In this document: piece by piece, positions 52,949-60,926 of the stretch
Position numbering within the stretch: the stretch's first letter is position 1
Layout: each line of letters starts with the position of its first letter
NCBI RefSeq assembly: GCF_030348945.1
Contig: NZ_JAUCEN010000002.1
Span: 4,464,001-4,528,000, forward strand
DNA from: Peribacillus sp. ACCC06369
GTDB lineage: Bacteria > Bacillota > Bacilli > Bacillales > DSM-1321
DNA: 64,000 bases
Reading direction: 5' to 3'
Translations under genes and position numbers: made by a program
The notes under the pieces: model-generated
What the model was told of the DNA's origin: nothing
Database searches by the model: none
Seen by the model: the letters and a program-made list of their open reading frames with translations, nothing else

Positions 52949-53272
52949 TCAATAGATTTTTTCATCGTTACCATCGATGGAACCCAAGGTGATGGCAGCC
53001 TCTCCGACATACCCTTTTTCAAAATACCCAATGATCGTTTCCGTATGTCGCTTCCCTTTTTAATCCTTATAGTGCAATATCATCGAACTCTCGTTAAAGT
53101 CTTACTTCTGCGTTACATTCAGCTTAAGCTCTTTGCCAGCCTGTATAGAGGAATATAATCCTGATATATTTTCCACTGCTTGATTTTTGACCTTAATGTC
53201 AAATCCTTTTTGCTTATACATCCCGCCCCCAGAGTTCCCATTATCAATAACACTGCCATCACTTTTTTCCAT
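52949..53272 (-). pseudogene. Decayed lipoprotein gene
   Basis: The sequence begins with a broken lipoprotein signal (MAVLLIMGTLGAGC in one frame, after an apparent one-base insertion next to the ATG at 53272). It then switches frame to GFDIKVKNQAVENISGLY and GKELKLNVTQK, where a TAA interrupts, and continues in frame as DFNESSMILHYKD, another TAA, and then ETIIGYFEKGYVGEAAITL to a TGA. One to two frameshifts and two internal stops show decay. The intact form would have been a small outside-facing lipoprotein, of a type often found beside ABC exporters; its function is unknown. Confidence 0.72.
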
Positions 53273-53372
53273 CGAAATAGCCACAACTCCTATGTATCGT
53301 TACCTTTTAATACGTTTCCGAAAGAATAAGGTTTCAGGATTATTTTATCTAATAAGGAAAATTCATGGAAAA

Positions 53373-53612
53373 TCATAAAAAAAGCAAAAAATAGATAAAG
53401 AATATAGAAATGGCAAGACCCAAGGCAAAAAGAAAGATTCTTCTAATAAAAGAAGGAAAAAGCCTATATATCATCATTACAATTACATCGATGAAATTCG
53501 TTGGTATTCCTGATCCGAACTCTTTGATCTCTTTCTTTTTGCCAAATACGGCGAACCACATTACAAAAAGACCACATAAAATAAAAATGATGGAAAAAAT
53601 CTTAAACCCCAT
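53373..53612 (-). CDS. Small two-span membrane protein (79 aa)
   Basis: There are two strong hydrophobic segments (about 4-23 and 56-78) with a basic, glycine-containing loop (KKKEIKEFGSGIP) between. CGGGTGA precedes the ATG. It is downstream of a GNAT gene on the same strand (38 bp gap), so the two are probably co-transcribed. No family is recognised. Confidence 0.65.
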   Translation of the reverse strand: MGFKIFSIIFILCGLFVMWFAVFGKKKEIKEFGSGIPTNFIDVIVMMIYRLFPSFIRRIFLFALGLAISIFFIYFLLFL

Positions 53613-53650
53613 TATATGTCACCCGTTTCCTCATAGGTTAAACGATATTG

Positions 53651-54169
53651 TTATATTCTTATCTTAACTGGGTTTGTGGATTCAAGTTTCAAAATGAATT
53701 CTTCAACCTCTTTACCCCTTGCATGGGAATACCCTTTGTCCTCACCGAATCTCTCAAATCCGCATTTTTCCAGCACCCGGATGGATGCTAGATTATCCTT
53801 GGCCGACCGGGCATAAAGAGGACGAACATTTATTTTCGGCAAAAAATTGACCAGTGCCTCTGTAGCAATTCCTTTACCCCAATATTGTTTCCCAATCCAA
53901 TAACTCACTTCCGGGTTACCAAACTGTTCAAATTTGAGAATGCTGCCCGCAACACATCCGTTGCAGATTATCGTCATTTTTTGAATATCCCGGTTCGATA
54001 CGATATTCTTCCAGCGGGTCAGAAAAGCCACTTTGTCTGTTGGATCTTTAGATGTGAAAGCAGCCATATAATTTGCGGACGTATCCAATTGCTGCTCGAA
54101 AAAGATAGGAAGATCACTTTCCTTTACCTCCCGCAGCCGGACTCCTTCGTCATTGATATGCAATCCCAT
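53651..54169 (-). CDS. GNAT acetyltransferase (RimJ/RimL-like)
   Basis: 172 residues from ATG 54169, behind GGGGAGGG. It shows VRLREVKESDLPIFFEQQLD at the start, SYWIGKQYWGKGIATEALVNF (acetyl-CoA motif with Q/R-x-x-G-x-G/A), and ASIRVLEKCGFERFGED near the end. These are the marks of the GNAT_3 group. The acceptor is unknown. It is followed by a small membrane protein gene on the same strand. Confidence 0.87.
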   Translation of the reverse strand: MGLHINDEGVRLREVKESDLPIFFEQQLDTSANYMAAFTSKDPTDKVAFLTRWKNIVSNRDIQKMTIICNGCVAGSILKFEQFGNPEVSYWIGKQYWGKGIATEALVNFLPKINVRPLYARSAKDNLASIRVLEKCGFERFGEDKGYSHARGKEVEEFILKLESTNPVKIRI

Positions 54170-54284
54170 AAATTCACCCTCCCCACCTAAATATAACATT
54201 CAATAAAAACCCAGAAAAACCGAAGACTCTGCCATCTTCGGCGTGGTTTCATTCCTTTATCATACTATACTTACCGCCGAACGC

Positions 54285-54938
54285 TTATTGCTCAATATGT
54301 TTTATAACATCAGATAAGCTCTTATCCACCATGGATCGGAGGCGTAAATGATGGTTTTCAAAAGCTAAAGCTTCCGTCACGGGATTTGGTACGATTACAC
54401 ACTTTAATCCAGCAGTCAGGGCCGCTTGAAGCCCATTTAACGAATCTTCAAATGCTACGGCTTCTGTGGGCTGAATATCCAGGACTTCTATTGCCTTTAA
54501 ATACAAATCAGGAGCTGGTTTTACTTTATCCACATCATCCCCTGTGATTATTACTTCAAAATAGTTTAACAGTCCAAGTTCCCCCAAATGATGAGTGACC
54601 CACTCTTTTGTTGAACTTGAAGCGAGGGCGATTTTATATCCATTTTTTTTTGCTTCTTCTAAATAATCCTTTACACCTTCACGTGCCTGTGATGTTTTCA
54701 TCTTTACTTCATGGACGCTTTTTGCTCTGGATTCAATTTCTTCAATATTACAACTTTCCCCCAGCTGATCTTTGAAGTACTGATTAAGTTCAGTATTATC
54801 CGTTCCGATGCATGTAACGAAATGTTCGAGAGGCAAATCAGATTTATAAAAAGACATCGTTTCCTTATAAGCCTCATACCAAGCCGTTTCTGTATCTAAA
54901 ATTAAACCATCAAAGTCGAAAATAACTGCTTTAATCAA
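54285..54938 (-). CDS. HAD-superfamily phosphatase (beta-phosphoglucomutase-like)
   Basis: 217 residues from TTG 54938, behind AGAGGAGG, giving MIKAVIFDFDGLILDTE with the catalytic D8 and D10. The motif II Ser/Thr is in IALASSSTKEW, and motif III/IV are K-PAPD and VAFEDSLNGLQAA. The helical cap after residue 16 places it in the beta-PGM/YhcW subgroup of phosphatases acting on sugar phosphates or phosphoglycolate. It stands alone; the substrate is not known. Confidence 0.88.
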   Translation of the reverse strand: MIKAVIFDFDGLILDTETAWYEAYKETMSFYKSDLPLEHFVTCIGTDNTELNQYFKDQLGESCNIEEIESRAKSVHEVKMKTSQAREGVKDYLEEAKKNGYKIALASSSTKEWVTHHLGELGLLNYFEVIITGDDVDKVKPAPDLYLKAIEVLDIQPTEAVAFEDSLNGLQAALTAGLKCVIVPNPVTEALAFENHHLRLRSMVDKSLSDVIKHIEQ

Positions 54939-55238
54939 AATAATTTCCTCCTCTAACCGTGAAATGGAATTTCTATTAACATAAACGTACATGAATGAAT
55001 CCCCTTGTTCAACCAAACGGTTCTTTTCGTTCCATGGGAAGCCTGATTATTTTTCATAGAATCCAGAATCCGTTAATTACTAAGGACATGGTAACCCGTT
55101 CTCCGCCTCATTTCTTTTCTTTATGTTACATGTTTTAACAATTCCTTAGTGCCTTTGCGGTGTTTTTCCTTAACTGCGTCTAAAAGAGTGATAGTTTAAC
55201 GAATGGTTTAATTGCAGGAAACAACGAGGAGGATAAAC

Positions 55239-56036
55239 ATGAAGAAAATTTTATTAACGATCCTAACGGCTTCTGTATTCATTCTAGGAGTTTGCATGCC
55301 AACTAAAGGCGAAGCCGCTGCTTTGGATCGCACACTTTCATTTGGAATAAGTAATGGCGATGTAAAAGAACTACAAGAATTATTACTGACAAAAGGGGTT
55401 TTTCCCTATCATGAAGCAACAGGTTACTACGGACCGATTACAAAGGAATCCGTAAAGCAATTTCAGGAAAAATCAGGGCTGAAAGCCGATGGAATAGCAG
55501 GAACACAAACGAATCAGAAAATACAGACCCTGAAAAGCGGGGATATGGGAAAACCTGTAGCTGAACTGCAAAGGCTATTGAAAGCCTGGAATGTTTACAC
55601 ATCAACGATCGACGGCATTTATGGAACAGGTACAAAGCAAGCAGTTATGAACTTTCAAAAGCAAAAGGGATTATCAGCTGATGGAATAGCCGGTGCACGG
55701 ACTTTCAGTAAATTAGATGAAAAAGCAGTTTCAGCAAGTTCAGCCGTTAAAGAACTGACGGTTACAAGTACAGCTTATACAGCGAGCTGCGAAGGGTGCT
55801 CAGGCACAACAAGAATGGGCGTCGATTTAAAAAAATATGATGATGCCAAACTGATAGCAGTCGACCCGAATGTGATTCCGCTAGGATCAATCGTTGAAGT
55901 CGAAGGCTACGGACAAGCCATCGCCGCAGATACGGGCGGAGCGATCAAAGGAAACAGAATCGATGTATTCATCGCTAAAGAAGCGGATGCTTTAACATGG
56001 GGAAGAAAGCAAGTGAAGGTTAAAGTAATTAAATGA
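55239..56036 (+). CDS. Secreted peptidoglycan-binding 3D-domain protein (YocH-like)
   Basis: About 265 residues. The signal peptide (KKILLTILTASVFILGVCMP...EAAA) is followed by two peptidoglycan-binding repeats (SNGDVKELQELLLTKGVFPY and GKPVAELQRLLKAWNV, each ending in LKADGIAG/LSADGIAG). The C-terminal 3D domain has three conserved Asp residues (AVDPNVIPLGS, AADTGGAIKGNRIDVF). The 3D domain belongs to lytic transglycosylase-like wall enzymes. The ATG at 55239 follows GAGGAGG. It acts in the wall; promoters of such genes are often WalR-controlled, but no clear WalR box was found. The 300-bp gap 54939-55238 shows nothing else. Confidence 0.88.
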   Translation: MKKILLTILTASVFILGVCMPTKGEAAALDRTLSFGISNGDVKELQELLLTKGVFPYHEATGYYGPITKESVKQFQEKSGLKADGIAGTQTNQKIQTLKSGDMGKPVAELQRLLKAWNVYTSTIDGIYGTGTKQAVMNFQKQKGLSADGIAGARTFSKLDEKAVSASSAVKELTVTSTAYTASCEGCSGTTRMGVDLKKYDDAKLIAVDPNVIPLGSIVEVEGYGQAIAADTGGAIKGNRIDVFIAKEADALTWGRKQVKVKVIK

Positions 56037-56039
56037 TAC

Positions 56040-56060
56040 ATGACGGAAACGTCATTTTTA
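56040..56060 (+). terminator. Terminator of the 3D-domain gene
   Basis: ATGACG / CGTCAT with a GAAA loop and TTTTTA, directly behind the stop codon. Confidence 0.8.
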
Positions 56061-56086
56061 TATAAAAAGATACATAACAAACAGAA

Positions 56087-56115
56087 AGAGCATGTATGGA
56101 TTCAATACATGCTCT
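56087..56115. terminator. Second hairpin, likely terminator for the convergent GNAT gene
   Basis: The 10-bp perfect stem AGAGCATGTA / TACATGCTCT has a 9-base loop and lacks a long T-run. Confidence 0.5.
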
Positions 56116-56157
56116 TCCTGTATCCTGCTGAGCTATGGATTTCAAGCAGCCGACTTA

Positions 56158-56691
56158 TCAAACCAACTTGTACATGATAATGTCATCGACGTATTCACTT
56201 TCGCTCATCTTAAATTCCTTTATTTTTCGTCCTTCTTCAACAAACCCCATACTTTTGTACAAGGCTATTGCCCGATGATTTGTCGAAAAAACTCCTAAAC
56301 TCACCTTTTCTATTAACGGATTGGCTTCTGCCCAGTCCAATAATGCTTGAACAAGCTCTTTTCCGATTCCCATCCCCCTGTAATTTTTTCTGATCATCAA
56401 TCCAAATGAGCCCTTGTGAGACATTCTCTTTCTATTTTCCGATTCAAATCCAATCCATCCAATCACTTCACCATTTATTTCGGCCACGATGATGGTTTCC
56501 CGTTCATTTTCCAATGACCTTTGTATCCAATCTCTTTGTTGTTCTATTGTTTTATTAAACTCGTTTGATACTGCAATGAAATACTCCCCTTCGGAAATAA
56601 CGGAACTCTGTAACTCCAAAACAGCTTCCGCATCTTCCAATTCACCAGTACGAATCATATACGAAAGACTATCATTTTTCATTTCTGACAT
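56158..56691 (-). CDS. GNAT acetyltransferase
   Basis: The 177-residue protein reads YMIRTGELEDAEAVLELQSS, IIVAEINGEVIGWIGFE, and the acetyl-CoA motif GLMIRKNYRGMGIGKELVQAL (R-x-M-G-I-G), then VSLGVFSTNHRAIALYKSMGF. It is a general N-acetyltransferase, similar to the PhnO/RimI-like group. AAGGGGG lies before the ATG. The start overlaps the end of the VOC gene by 13 bases, so they are co-transcribed. Confidence 0.88.
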   Translation of the reverse strand: MSEMKNDSLSYMIRTGELEDAEAVLELQSSVISEGEYFIAVSNEFNKTIEQQRDWIQRSLENERETIIVAEINGEVIGWIGFESENRKRMSHKGSFGLMIRKNYRGMGIGKELVQALLDWAEANPLIEKVSLGVFSTNHRAIALYKSMGFVEEGRKIKEFKMSESEYVDDIIMYKLV

Positions 56692-57116
56692 TCCAATCCC
56701 CCTTGACTGCTCCCGCTCGGATTCAATGACTGTGAAAACCTTAGTAAATAGCCATCTGGATCTTGAACTAAAATCTCTTTTTTTACAAAAACCCCTTTAT
56801 CGCTTTCATAATGATTTTCCATCATTTCTCTAAATAAGTTTATTCCATTTCTTTTTAAAGCAGCCGCCAATTTTTCAACATCATCAATATCAATCTGAAA
56901 ATTAATCCCTCTGCCTAATGGATGGATTAATTCTCCTGTATCCCAGCTCCCATTTATTTCTTCTAGCATCATTTGCGCTTCGCCTAAAGAAAGAAAAGCA
57001 AATTTATCATTAACACGCTCATATTCTAAATGGAACCCCAAAATATCCATATAAAACTTTTTCGATTCGCTTATATCCGATACTGATAATTCAGGTACTA
57101 GTGCATTGAATTTCAT
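56679..57116 (-). CDS. VOC family protein (glyoxalase/bleomycin-resistance fold)
   Basis: The 145-residue protein has LVPELSVSDISESKKFYMDI, GFHLEYERVNDKFAFLSLGE, GINFQIDIDDVEKLAAALK and ILVQDPDGYLLRFSQSL, the paired beta-alpha-beta-beta-beta modules of the VOC fold. Bleomycin-resistance-like members bind a drug without chemistry; glyoxalase-like members are metal enzymes. It overlaps the GNAT gene downstream, and such pairs often act in drug or metabolite detoxification. Confidence 0.87.
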   Translation of the reverse strand: MKFNALVPELSVSDISESKKFYMDILGFHLEYERVNDKFAFLSLGEAQMMLEEINGSWDTGELIHPLGRGINFQIDIDDVEKLAAALKRNGINLFREMMENHYESDKGVFVKKEILVQDPDGYLLRFSQSLNPSGSSQGGLECQK

Positions 57117-57187
57117 ATTTGTTCTAAAGTCTCCTTGTCTAACTTTCTTATACGGCCATTATCAATGTAACTTTTCATTACGAACCC

Positions 57188-58192
57188 TCAATGAATCACG
57201 TTCGCATCGAAGTGAACAATAGGACGGCTTTCCATAATTCTGCGTTCGATTTTTTGAACGGTTTTGTATAATTGACTATCCCCACTATTCAAATCGTACT
57301 TTTTATGAAAAAAATTATATAACGTCAGGTCCCTTAATTTTAAAAATAGCGGGATCGCTTCGTAATCTGCCTTTTCCAGTTTATTTTCCGTCTCATAACC
57401 TTTTATAAATTCCCTCATGAATTTTGCAGCATAATCATCGAGTTCTTTTACACCTTCACGTTCCAAGCTCCATATCAGATAATACAGAGGTATGGCCAAA
57501 TCGCTGGCAAACCAGTGATAAGAACAGTCATCAAAGTCAAACACATGAATCTTCCCCTCATGAAAATGGAAATTGCCGTTATGTATATCAGAATGAATCA
57601 ATCCAAAATTATCTTGATGAACTGGAAGCGCATTTAATTTCTTCATGATTAATTCTTGTTGGTGCTTCACTTGCTCTGGAACATCAGATTGATAGAGTTC
57701 GGCATTCAATAATTCTTCTTCATGCCAATCCAGCCTTTTATATTCCGTTTCAGGCTTGTAACTTTTTGTTTTTTTATGTAGTTGCCCTATTGTTCTTCCC
57801 CATTCAAAAAATAAATGTTCGTCGAAATTTTCATCGGTGACTTTCATCCTTACACCAGGAGCCTTTTCAAACAGGCAGCAATAAAAATCCGTGCCATCCA
57901 GACCATTTACAATTTCAACTAAATTATTTCCTGTCGAAGAGATGACTTTCGGAATTTCACTTCCATTATTCTGTAAATGCTCAATCCACTTCAACTCAGC
58001 AAGCACTTGCCCTTTTGTACGATGTGATTGGTGTGTCATTCTTAAGATGTATGGCGTTCCATTCCGGTAAACCTCAAATACATAGTTCTCTGCATCTCCA
58101 AGTTTTACTGGACTCGCTGAGTTCACTTGAAAAAAGTGCCCAGCCATTTCTATCAATTCATTAGAAAAAACCCGCTCTACCGACGCTTCCAT
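57188..58192 (-). CDS. Aminoglycoside phosphotransferase-family protein (APH / YerI-like kinase)
   Basis: 334 residues from ATG 58192, behind GGGAGTG. The protein-kinase-like fold shows LGDAENYVFEVYRNGTPYIL (nucleotide-binding strand), the catalytic loop FGLIHSDIHNGNFHF with the base Asp, and the metal motif HVFDFDDCSYHW. It belongs to the APH/choline-kinase/homoserine-kinase II group of small-molecule kinases. The acceptor is unknown; drug resistance cannot be assumed. It is a single gene. Confidence 0.88.
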   Translation of the reverse strand: MEASVERVFSNELIEMAGHFFQVNSASPVKLGDAENYVFEVYRNGTPYILRMTHQSHRTKGQVLAELKWIEHLQNNGSEIPKVISSTGNNLVEIVNGLDGTDFYCCLFEKAPGVRMKVTDENFDEHLFFEWGRTIGQLHKKTKSYKPETEYKRLDWHEEELLNAELYQSDVPEQVKHQQELIMKKLNALPVHQDNFGLIHSDIHNGNFHFHEGKIHVFDFDDCSYHWFASDLAIPLYYLIWSLEREGVKELDDYAAKFMREFIKGYETENKLEKADYEAIPLFLKLRDLTLYNFFHKKYDLNSGDSQLYKTVQKIERRIMESRPIVHFDANVIH

Positions 58193-58528
58193 ACTCTTCA
58201 CTCCCATTAATGATGTTGCTAACTTAGTTAATAAAAAAACGAATTATACTATGCTTTATACGATATCAAGATGCCTTTTCCCTTTATTTGTATATCATTC
58301 TTCTTTAATAAGACTTTATGATAACCAGGATAAAGATATGTTTATAGGGATGAAGCAATTACGGATTCCCACCAGTTATCACTCTATCCCCAAAGTTTAA
58401 CGCATCACTTGGTTCATAAAGAAACCTATATAAATGAAACCATATTTTTCATAGGATCCTTTGTGGTCAGTACAAAGGAAAACTAATGTTTGGTATACTA
58501 TTCGTATAATCATTAGGGAGCATATCTT

Positions 58529-58889
58529 ATGAAAACAGAAATGTTTCAAAGTATCCAAGAGTTCCTAATCGGCAAAATTGATCCTTCATTTATAATCGTG
58601 TTTCGCTCATACGCGAATAATACTACACATCGGGATAGTGACATCGATGTGGCGTCCTTACAGTACCTATGAGCTTTTTTATTGGCCCAGGAACGGCAGA
58701 TATCCTTGAAATAGATGTTGATCTTTCAGGCACAGATTCACACGACTGGTACTGTGATATATTCAAAGGATGACCCCTTCTTAAAAACCAACAAATGACT
58801 GTTCTTAGCATGTAAGCTAAATTGAATGAGGAACGTGAAAACATCTTAAAAAAATAGGGGAAAGTGGGACCATATATGAAGAATGATGT
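58529..58889 (+). pseudogene. mntA: MntA-type minimal nucleotidyltransferase antitoxin, degraded
   Basis: The frame KTEMFQSIQEFLIGKIDPSF, then FRSYANNTTHRDSDIDVA matches MntA/MNT adenylyltransferases, but the catalytic GSYA is changed to RSYA and a TGA ends it after 47 codons. The continuation is scattered in other frames: LEIDVDL, QAQIHTTGTVIYSKDD, KLNEERENILKK, and finally IGESGTIYEE. In the intact form the stop would overlap the hepT start. The region has at least three frameshifts or stops, so no active antitoxin can be made. AGGGAG lies before the ATG and TATAAT at 58505. Confidence 0.82.
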
Positions 58890-59283
58890 GATTTTAAACA
58901 AAATCAATGCAATAGAACGTTGCATGAACCGCGTTAAGGTGGTATATGCGAATAATCCAGAAAACCTAAAGGACTTTACCAAACAAGATTCCATCATCCT
59001 AAATATACAACGTGCTTGCGAATCCTCGATCGACTTGGCCATGCATATTGTAGCTGATCAAAGACTCGGGTTGCCTCAGTCAAGCAGGGATGCTTTTGAT
59101 ATGTTGCAGGAACACTCGGTTATTGATGAAGATACAGCAAAGCGCTTAAAAGCTATGGTTGGATTTAGAAATATTGCCGTGCATGATTACCAAACCATTA
59201 ATTTAGATATTTTAAAACAAATCGTAGTGAATCATCTCAGTGATTTCACTGTTTTTACAAAACAAGTCCTGAATTTCCAGTAA
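58876..59283 (+). CDS. hepT: HepT-type ribonuclease toxin (type VII toxin-antitoxin)
   Basis: 135 residues from ATG 58876 (the GTG at 58864 is also possible). It is an all-helical HEPN protein of the DUF86/HepT class: KINAIERCMNRV at the start, NIQRACESSIDLAMH in the middle, and the catalytic R-x4-H-x-Y motif as R98, H103, Y105 in RNIAVHDY. HepT cleaves RNA and is normally silenced by adenylylation of that tyrosine by MntA. Here the toxin is intact while the antitoxin gene before it is broken. It may be tolerated because it is poorly expressed or altered elsewhere. Confidence 0.9.
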   Translation: MKNDVILNKINAIERCMNRVKVVYANNPENLKDFTKQDSIILNIQRACESSIDLAMHIVADQRLGLPQSSRDAFDMLQEHSVIDEDTAKRLKAMVGFRNIAVHDYQTINLDILKQIVVNHLSDFTVFTKQVLNFQ

Positions 59284-59392
59284 AGAGGTTTTCCTGAAAT
59301 TTGGGACTAGAAACCTCATATATAAAATAGGAAATTGGCGAATAACAGGGGCATCTTGAAATAAGTCATTAGAATAAAGGGGAAAGATATGA

Positions 59393-60097
59393 ATGGCGGA
59401 ATTAATCGATTGGAAACATGGTGCTCACGGGCATAAATTTATAGCTTCTTTTAGCGGAGGAAAAGATAGTGTCCTAGCTCTGTATAAAGCAATGAAGGTT
59501 GGAGAAGCGGTTGGACTGATCGTCATGCTGGAGGAAGAAGGGAAACGTTCCAGATCCCATGGAATGCCTCCTGAGCTCATACGTGCCCAAGCGAATTCCA
59601 TAGGTTTGCCCGTATATACTGCAGCTGCAAGTTGGACAGATTATGAAAAAGTATTTATGCGCCTTTTAGAAAAAGCTAAAAATCAAGGAGCGGAAGTTTT
59701 AGTAACTGGAGACTTGGATATGCCTGCTCATGGCTGTTGGCATGAAAAGGTTACGAAGAATGCGGGATTAAAGCTTGGGATGCCTTTATGGGAAATGAAC
59801 CATCGTGAAGCTGTCGAAGAGTTCATGAATCTAGGATTTGTAACGATCATTGTAACTGTTAATTTATCATTGGGAATGCGTGAGGACGACTTAGGGCGAA
59901 CGTTGACCCATGAATACGTGAAGGAGCTTGAAGCCCGTGGTATCGACCCTTGCGGAGAAGGTGGAGAGTTCCATACCACGGTAATAGATGGGCCCATTTT
60001 CAAGCATCCCATTCCAGTTCGTAAATGTGAGATCATTAAGGATGGAGAATATGCCTTTTTGCCTTTGGAGCTAGATCAGATGGCAGATATAGTATAA
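59393..60097 (+). CDS. Dph6-like ATP pyrophosphatase (diphthine-ammonia ligase family)
   Basis: The 234-residue protein has the PP-loop FSGGKDSVLALYK (21-33 region), VMLEEEGKRSRSHGMP, VTGDLDMPAHGCWHEKVTKNAGL, and the family end CGEGGEFHTTVIDGPIF. These match the Dph6/adenine nucleotide alpha-hydrolase-like family (COG2102). In eukaryotes and archaea it amidates diphthine; bacteria lack diphthamide, so the bacterial role is unknown and may be amidation or thiolation of another substrate. AAAGGGG lies 9 bases before the ATG. Confidence 0.9.
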   Translation: MAELIDWKHGAHGHKFIASFSGGKDSVLALYKAMKVGEAVGLIVMLEEEGKRSRSHGMPPELIRAQANSIGLPVYTAAASWTDYEKVFMRLLEKAKNQGAEVLVTGDLDMPAHGCWHEKVTKNAGLKLGMPLWEMNHREAVEEFMNLGFVTIIVTVNLSLGMREDDLGRTLTHEYVKELEARGIDPCGEGGEFHTTVIDGPIFKHPIPVRKCEIIKDGEYAFLPLELDQMADIV

Positions 60098-60104
60098 AAT
60101 CACA

Positions 60105-60142
60105 TAAAAAAGATAGTGAGGATATCCCTCACTATCTTTTTC
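60105..60142. terminator. Terminator of the Dph6-like gene
   Basis: AAAAAGATAGTGAGG / CCTCACTATCTTTTT perfect stem with an ATATC loop. Confidence 0.9.
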
Positions 60143-60192
60143 CGTTAATTTACATAATTTCAGCGGAAAGGCTAGTAAGAGTTGTCCCATAT

Positions 60193-60215
60193 AAAAAAAC
60201 GCCCAATAGGGCGCC
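60193..60215 (-). terminator. Terminator of the 77-residue protein gene
   Basis: On the minus strand GGCGCCCTATTGGGCG with a following T-run (GTTTTTTT), directly behind the stop of the gene at 60219. Confidence 0.82.
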
Positions 60216-60218
60216 TAA

Positions 60219-60452
60219 TCATGATTCCTTCTCTTCTTCATCATTTGCTATTTTATTGAACTTCAAGATGGATTCTTGGATTACTGGATTGTTGAATTCT
60301 TCCTGAATGGCTGATTGTACAAATGAATCCGCATCATTCGTTTCGTCCCAAGCATTAGCTCTGTACTCTGGATCATTATTCGAATGCTCCCTGGTATCTT
60401 CTGAACCTTGCCGACGATTTGATTGACCGTTTTGTTTCTCATTATTCGACAA
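60219..60452 (-). CDS. Small acidic hydrophilic protein (77 aa)
   Basis: A TTG start follows GAGGTGG by 6 bases. The first 40 residues are rich in Asn, Gln, Arg and Ser and probably disordered (SNNEKQNGQSNRRQGSEDTR). The second half is acidic with a possible helix (SFVQSAIQEEFNNPVIQESIL). There are no Cys, no membrane span and no known motif. It lies beside another short acidic protein on the same strand; both may be stress or sporulation proteins, but nothing shows it directly. Confidence 0.7.
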   Translation of the reverse strand: MSNNEKQNGQSNRRQGSEDTREHSNNDPEYRANAWDETNDADSFVQSAIQEEFNNPVIQESILKFNKIANDEEEKES

Positions 60453-60529
60453 CTATTTCCACCTCTTCATGCATATTAGAGTTCGTTTATAAAGCCCAAA
60501 AATCTAAATGAAAAAAGTTTTAATTGCCT

Positions 60530-60796
60530 CTAAAGTTCCTCTTCCTTCATTGAAATCGGTGACCCAGTTGAAGTATGTTGATTAACCCAGTCAAGCGACA
60601 CTTTTGAAACGGCAGGCCACTCAGGGATTTGGTTTTTATGCTGTTCCACCCAGCTCATGCAATATTGGGGATCTATATTGCTTTCTTCAGATTTTGCCAA
60701 GAATGACTGAATTGTATTTTCCGTACAGTTTTCCCATGATCCACATGTATCCTGCCAAATATTTTCCATTTTCATTTGTATATTTTCGTCAGGCAT
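60530..60796 (-). CDS. Small acidic protein (88 aa), unknown
   Basis: A strong AGAGGAGG lies 7 bases before the ATG. The product is acidic, with three Cys and several Trp (KMENIWQDTCGSWENCTENT, QYCMSWVEQHKNQIPEW), and ends MKEEEL. It has no signal peptide and no family that I recognise. It is upstream of and co-directional with the 77-residue gene (77 bp gap). The tandem repeat array begins 130 bp on its other side. Confidence 0.7.
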   Translation of the reverse strand: MPDENIQMKMENIWQDTCGSWENCTENTIQSFLAKSEESNIDPQYCMSWVEQHKNQIPEWPAVSKVSLDWVNQHTSTGSPISMKEEEL

Positions 60797-60926
60797 TGGG
60801 GTTCCTCCTCTAATAAAATTTTCTTTAAGAGTCTTAACTAAGTATGTCCAAGGCTAAAAAAATCATTACAAAATTTTTCCGAATTAATGTTAAGTACATC
60901 TACAGCACCCGTTTTCATTAAGTTGC

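Noticed and set aside
55120..55160. WalR-box upstream of the 3D-domain gene
   Set aside because: TGTTACATGTTTTAACA has only one proper half of the TGTWAH-N5-TGTWAH pattern.
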